DNA of 64,000 nucleotides from Candidatus Sodalis endolongispinus (GTDB lineage Bacteria; Pseudomonadota; Gammaproteobacteria; Enterobacterales; Enterobacteriaceae): NCBI RefSeq assembly GCF_018777395.1, contig NZ_JAFJYC010000001.1, positions 2,170,001 to 2,234,000 of the forward strand, read 5' to 3'. Shown piece by piece: positions 63,513 to 64,000 of this stretch (position 1 is its first letter; each line of letters starts with the position of its first letter). The notes under the pieces were generated by a model. It saw only the letters and a program-made list of their open reading frames with translations, ran no database searches and was not told where the DNA came from. The position numbers and the translations under genes were made by a program.

Positions 63513-64000
63513 ATGATGAAAACTCCGACATCCGTTCACCTGCAAAAAAATAACATTATGTCGACATTGGAAAACGCCGCTGCGGTGTTAACGTTGTTCG
63601 CCGAGCTGGGTGCCGAGGCGCCGCTGGAAGGTCTGTCATTCAGCGATATTGCCCGCCGGCTACCATTGCCGAAAAGCACGCTTTCACGGTTGCTTATCGC
63701 GATGGAATCGCAGGGACTGCTGGCGCGGGATCCCCATAATCGCCACTATTCGGTCGGCCATCTGGTGCGCTCGCTGAGCCCGCCTGCGCCCCTGCGCCAG
63801 CCGGCCACGATTGCCGAGCGGGCGGCGCAGGCGCTGCACCAGCTCAGCGCACGCTATTGCTGCACGGGGTATTTATGCATGCTGCATCGTGATAGGGTCC
63901 ATATTGTTGACCGCTTTCAAAGTAGCACCGCCGCGCCGGCGGTCTATGCGGTGGGCCTCCATATGCCGGCCATGAACACGGCGGCCGGCAGAGCGTTGCT
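63513..64000 (+). CDS. IclR-family transcriptional regulator (runs off window)
   Basis: Begins MMKTPTSVHLQKNNIMSTL at 63513, or at the later ATG 63558. Winged-helix: ENAAAVLTLFAELG, LSFSDIARRLPLPKSTLSRLLIAMESQGLL, RHYSVGHLV. The start of the IclR effector-binding domain follows (AAQALHQLSARYCCTGYLCMLH, VYAVGLHMPAMNTAAGRALL) with the family's typical xPxxxTAAGRA motif. Intact as far as seen. Effector and target unknown. Confidence 0.88.
   Translation, partial: MMKTPTSVHLQKNNIMSTLENAAAVLTLFAELGAEAPLEGLSFSDIARRLPLPKSTLSRLLIAMESQGLLARDPHNRHYSVGHLVRSLSPPAPLRQPATIAERAAQALHQLSARYCCTGYLCMLHRDRVHIVDRFQSSTAAPAVYAVGLHMPAMNTAAGRAL

Overview
The window reads as chromosome from a Sodalis-type insect symbiont (Enterobacterales; S. 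glossinidius or a very close relative). Intact proteins are strongly E. coli/Serratia-like, gene order follows E. coli in blocks, and about a quarter of the recognisable genes are freshly broken (single-base frameshifts or single in-frame stops in otherwise full-length frames). That is the signature of a recently host-restricted bacterium. The species call rests on remembered family resemblance; no search was run.

Layout. (1) 1-5.2 kb: osmY-prfC-rimI-holD / rsmC / tRNA-Leu(CAG), the E. coli 99-min block without yjjG. (2) 5.5-8.6 kb: a membrane diguanylate cyclase, an 18-bp coding-like repeat, a frameshifted yhbO and 48-49-bp tandem repeats. (3) 8.6-41.7 kb: the E. coli yhbQ-to-sfsB block. It holds yhbQ, yhbS, ubiT(yhbT, broken), ubiU(broken), ubiV, yhbW(broken), deaD, yrbN, nlpI, pnp, rpsO, truB, rbfA, infB, nusA, rimP, metY, leuU, secG, glmM, folP, ftsH, rlmE, yhbY, greA, dacB(broken), an inserted metalloprotease-like gene broken by a 46-bp minisatellite, obgE, yhbE(broken), rpmA, rplU, ispB and sfsB. 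Two paralogous Mu-type helix-turn-helix genes flank sfsB. mtr and argG are missing from their usual places. (4) 42.5-45.3 kb: mdh(broken), argR with ARG boxes, yhcN. (5) 45.5-48.9 kb: mpl(broken), fbp, ppa. (6) 49-64 kb, a mosaic accessory region: a decayed IS2-like element that truncates an M60/enhancin-like gene; a comR-like pseudogene divergent from bhsA; an extensin-family pseudogene; a second EF-G gene with one in-frame UGA; a DUF2076 protein; queH(broken); yhjX; a Rieske/FAD reductase(broken); aroL(broken)-yaiA; and an IclR regulator running off the end.

How it works together. The retained core is transcription, translation and RNA turnover (the metY-rimP-nusA-infB-rbfA-truB-rpsO-pnp-nlpI-deaD chain, all on the minus strand), ribosomal proteins L21/L27, secretion (SecG), cell-wall precursor (GlmM), membrane quality control (FtsH) and the isoprenoid side chain of quinones (IspB). 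What is being lost is conditional: oxygen-independent ubiquinone synthesis (ubiT, ubiU), malate dehydrogenase, peptidoglycan trimming and recycling (dacB, mpl), shikimate kinase II, queuosine maturation and stress functions.

Most notable for follow-up: the 34.5-36.2 kb locus, where three 46-bp repeat copies separate an N-terminal frame from an HEISH metalloprotease frame (one copy would give one continuous 524-residue frame); the truncated enhancin-like gene with HESGY in place of the zinc motif; the perfect 19-bp-arm palindrome upstream of a Mu-repressor-like gene; and several unrelated minisatellites in gene-free stretches.
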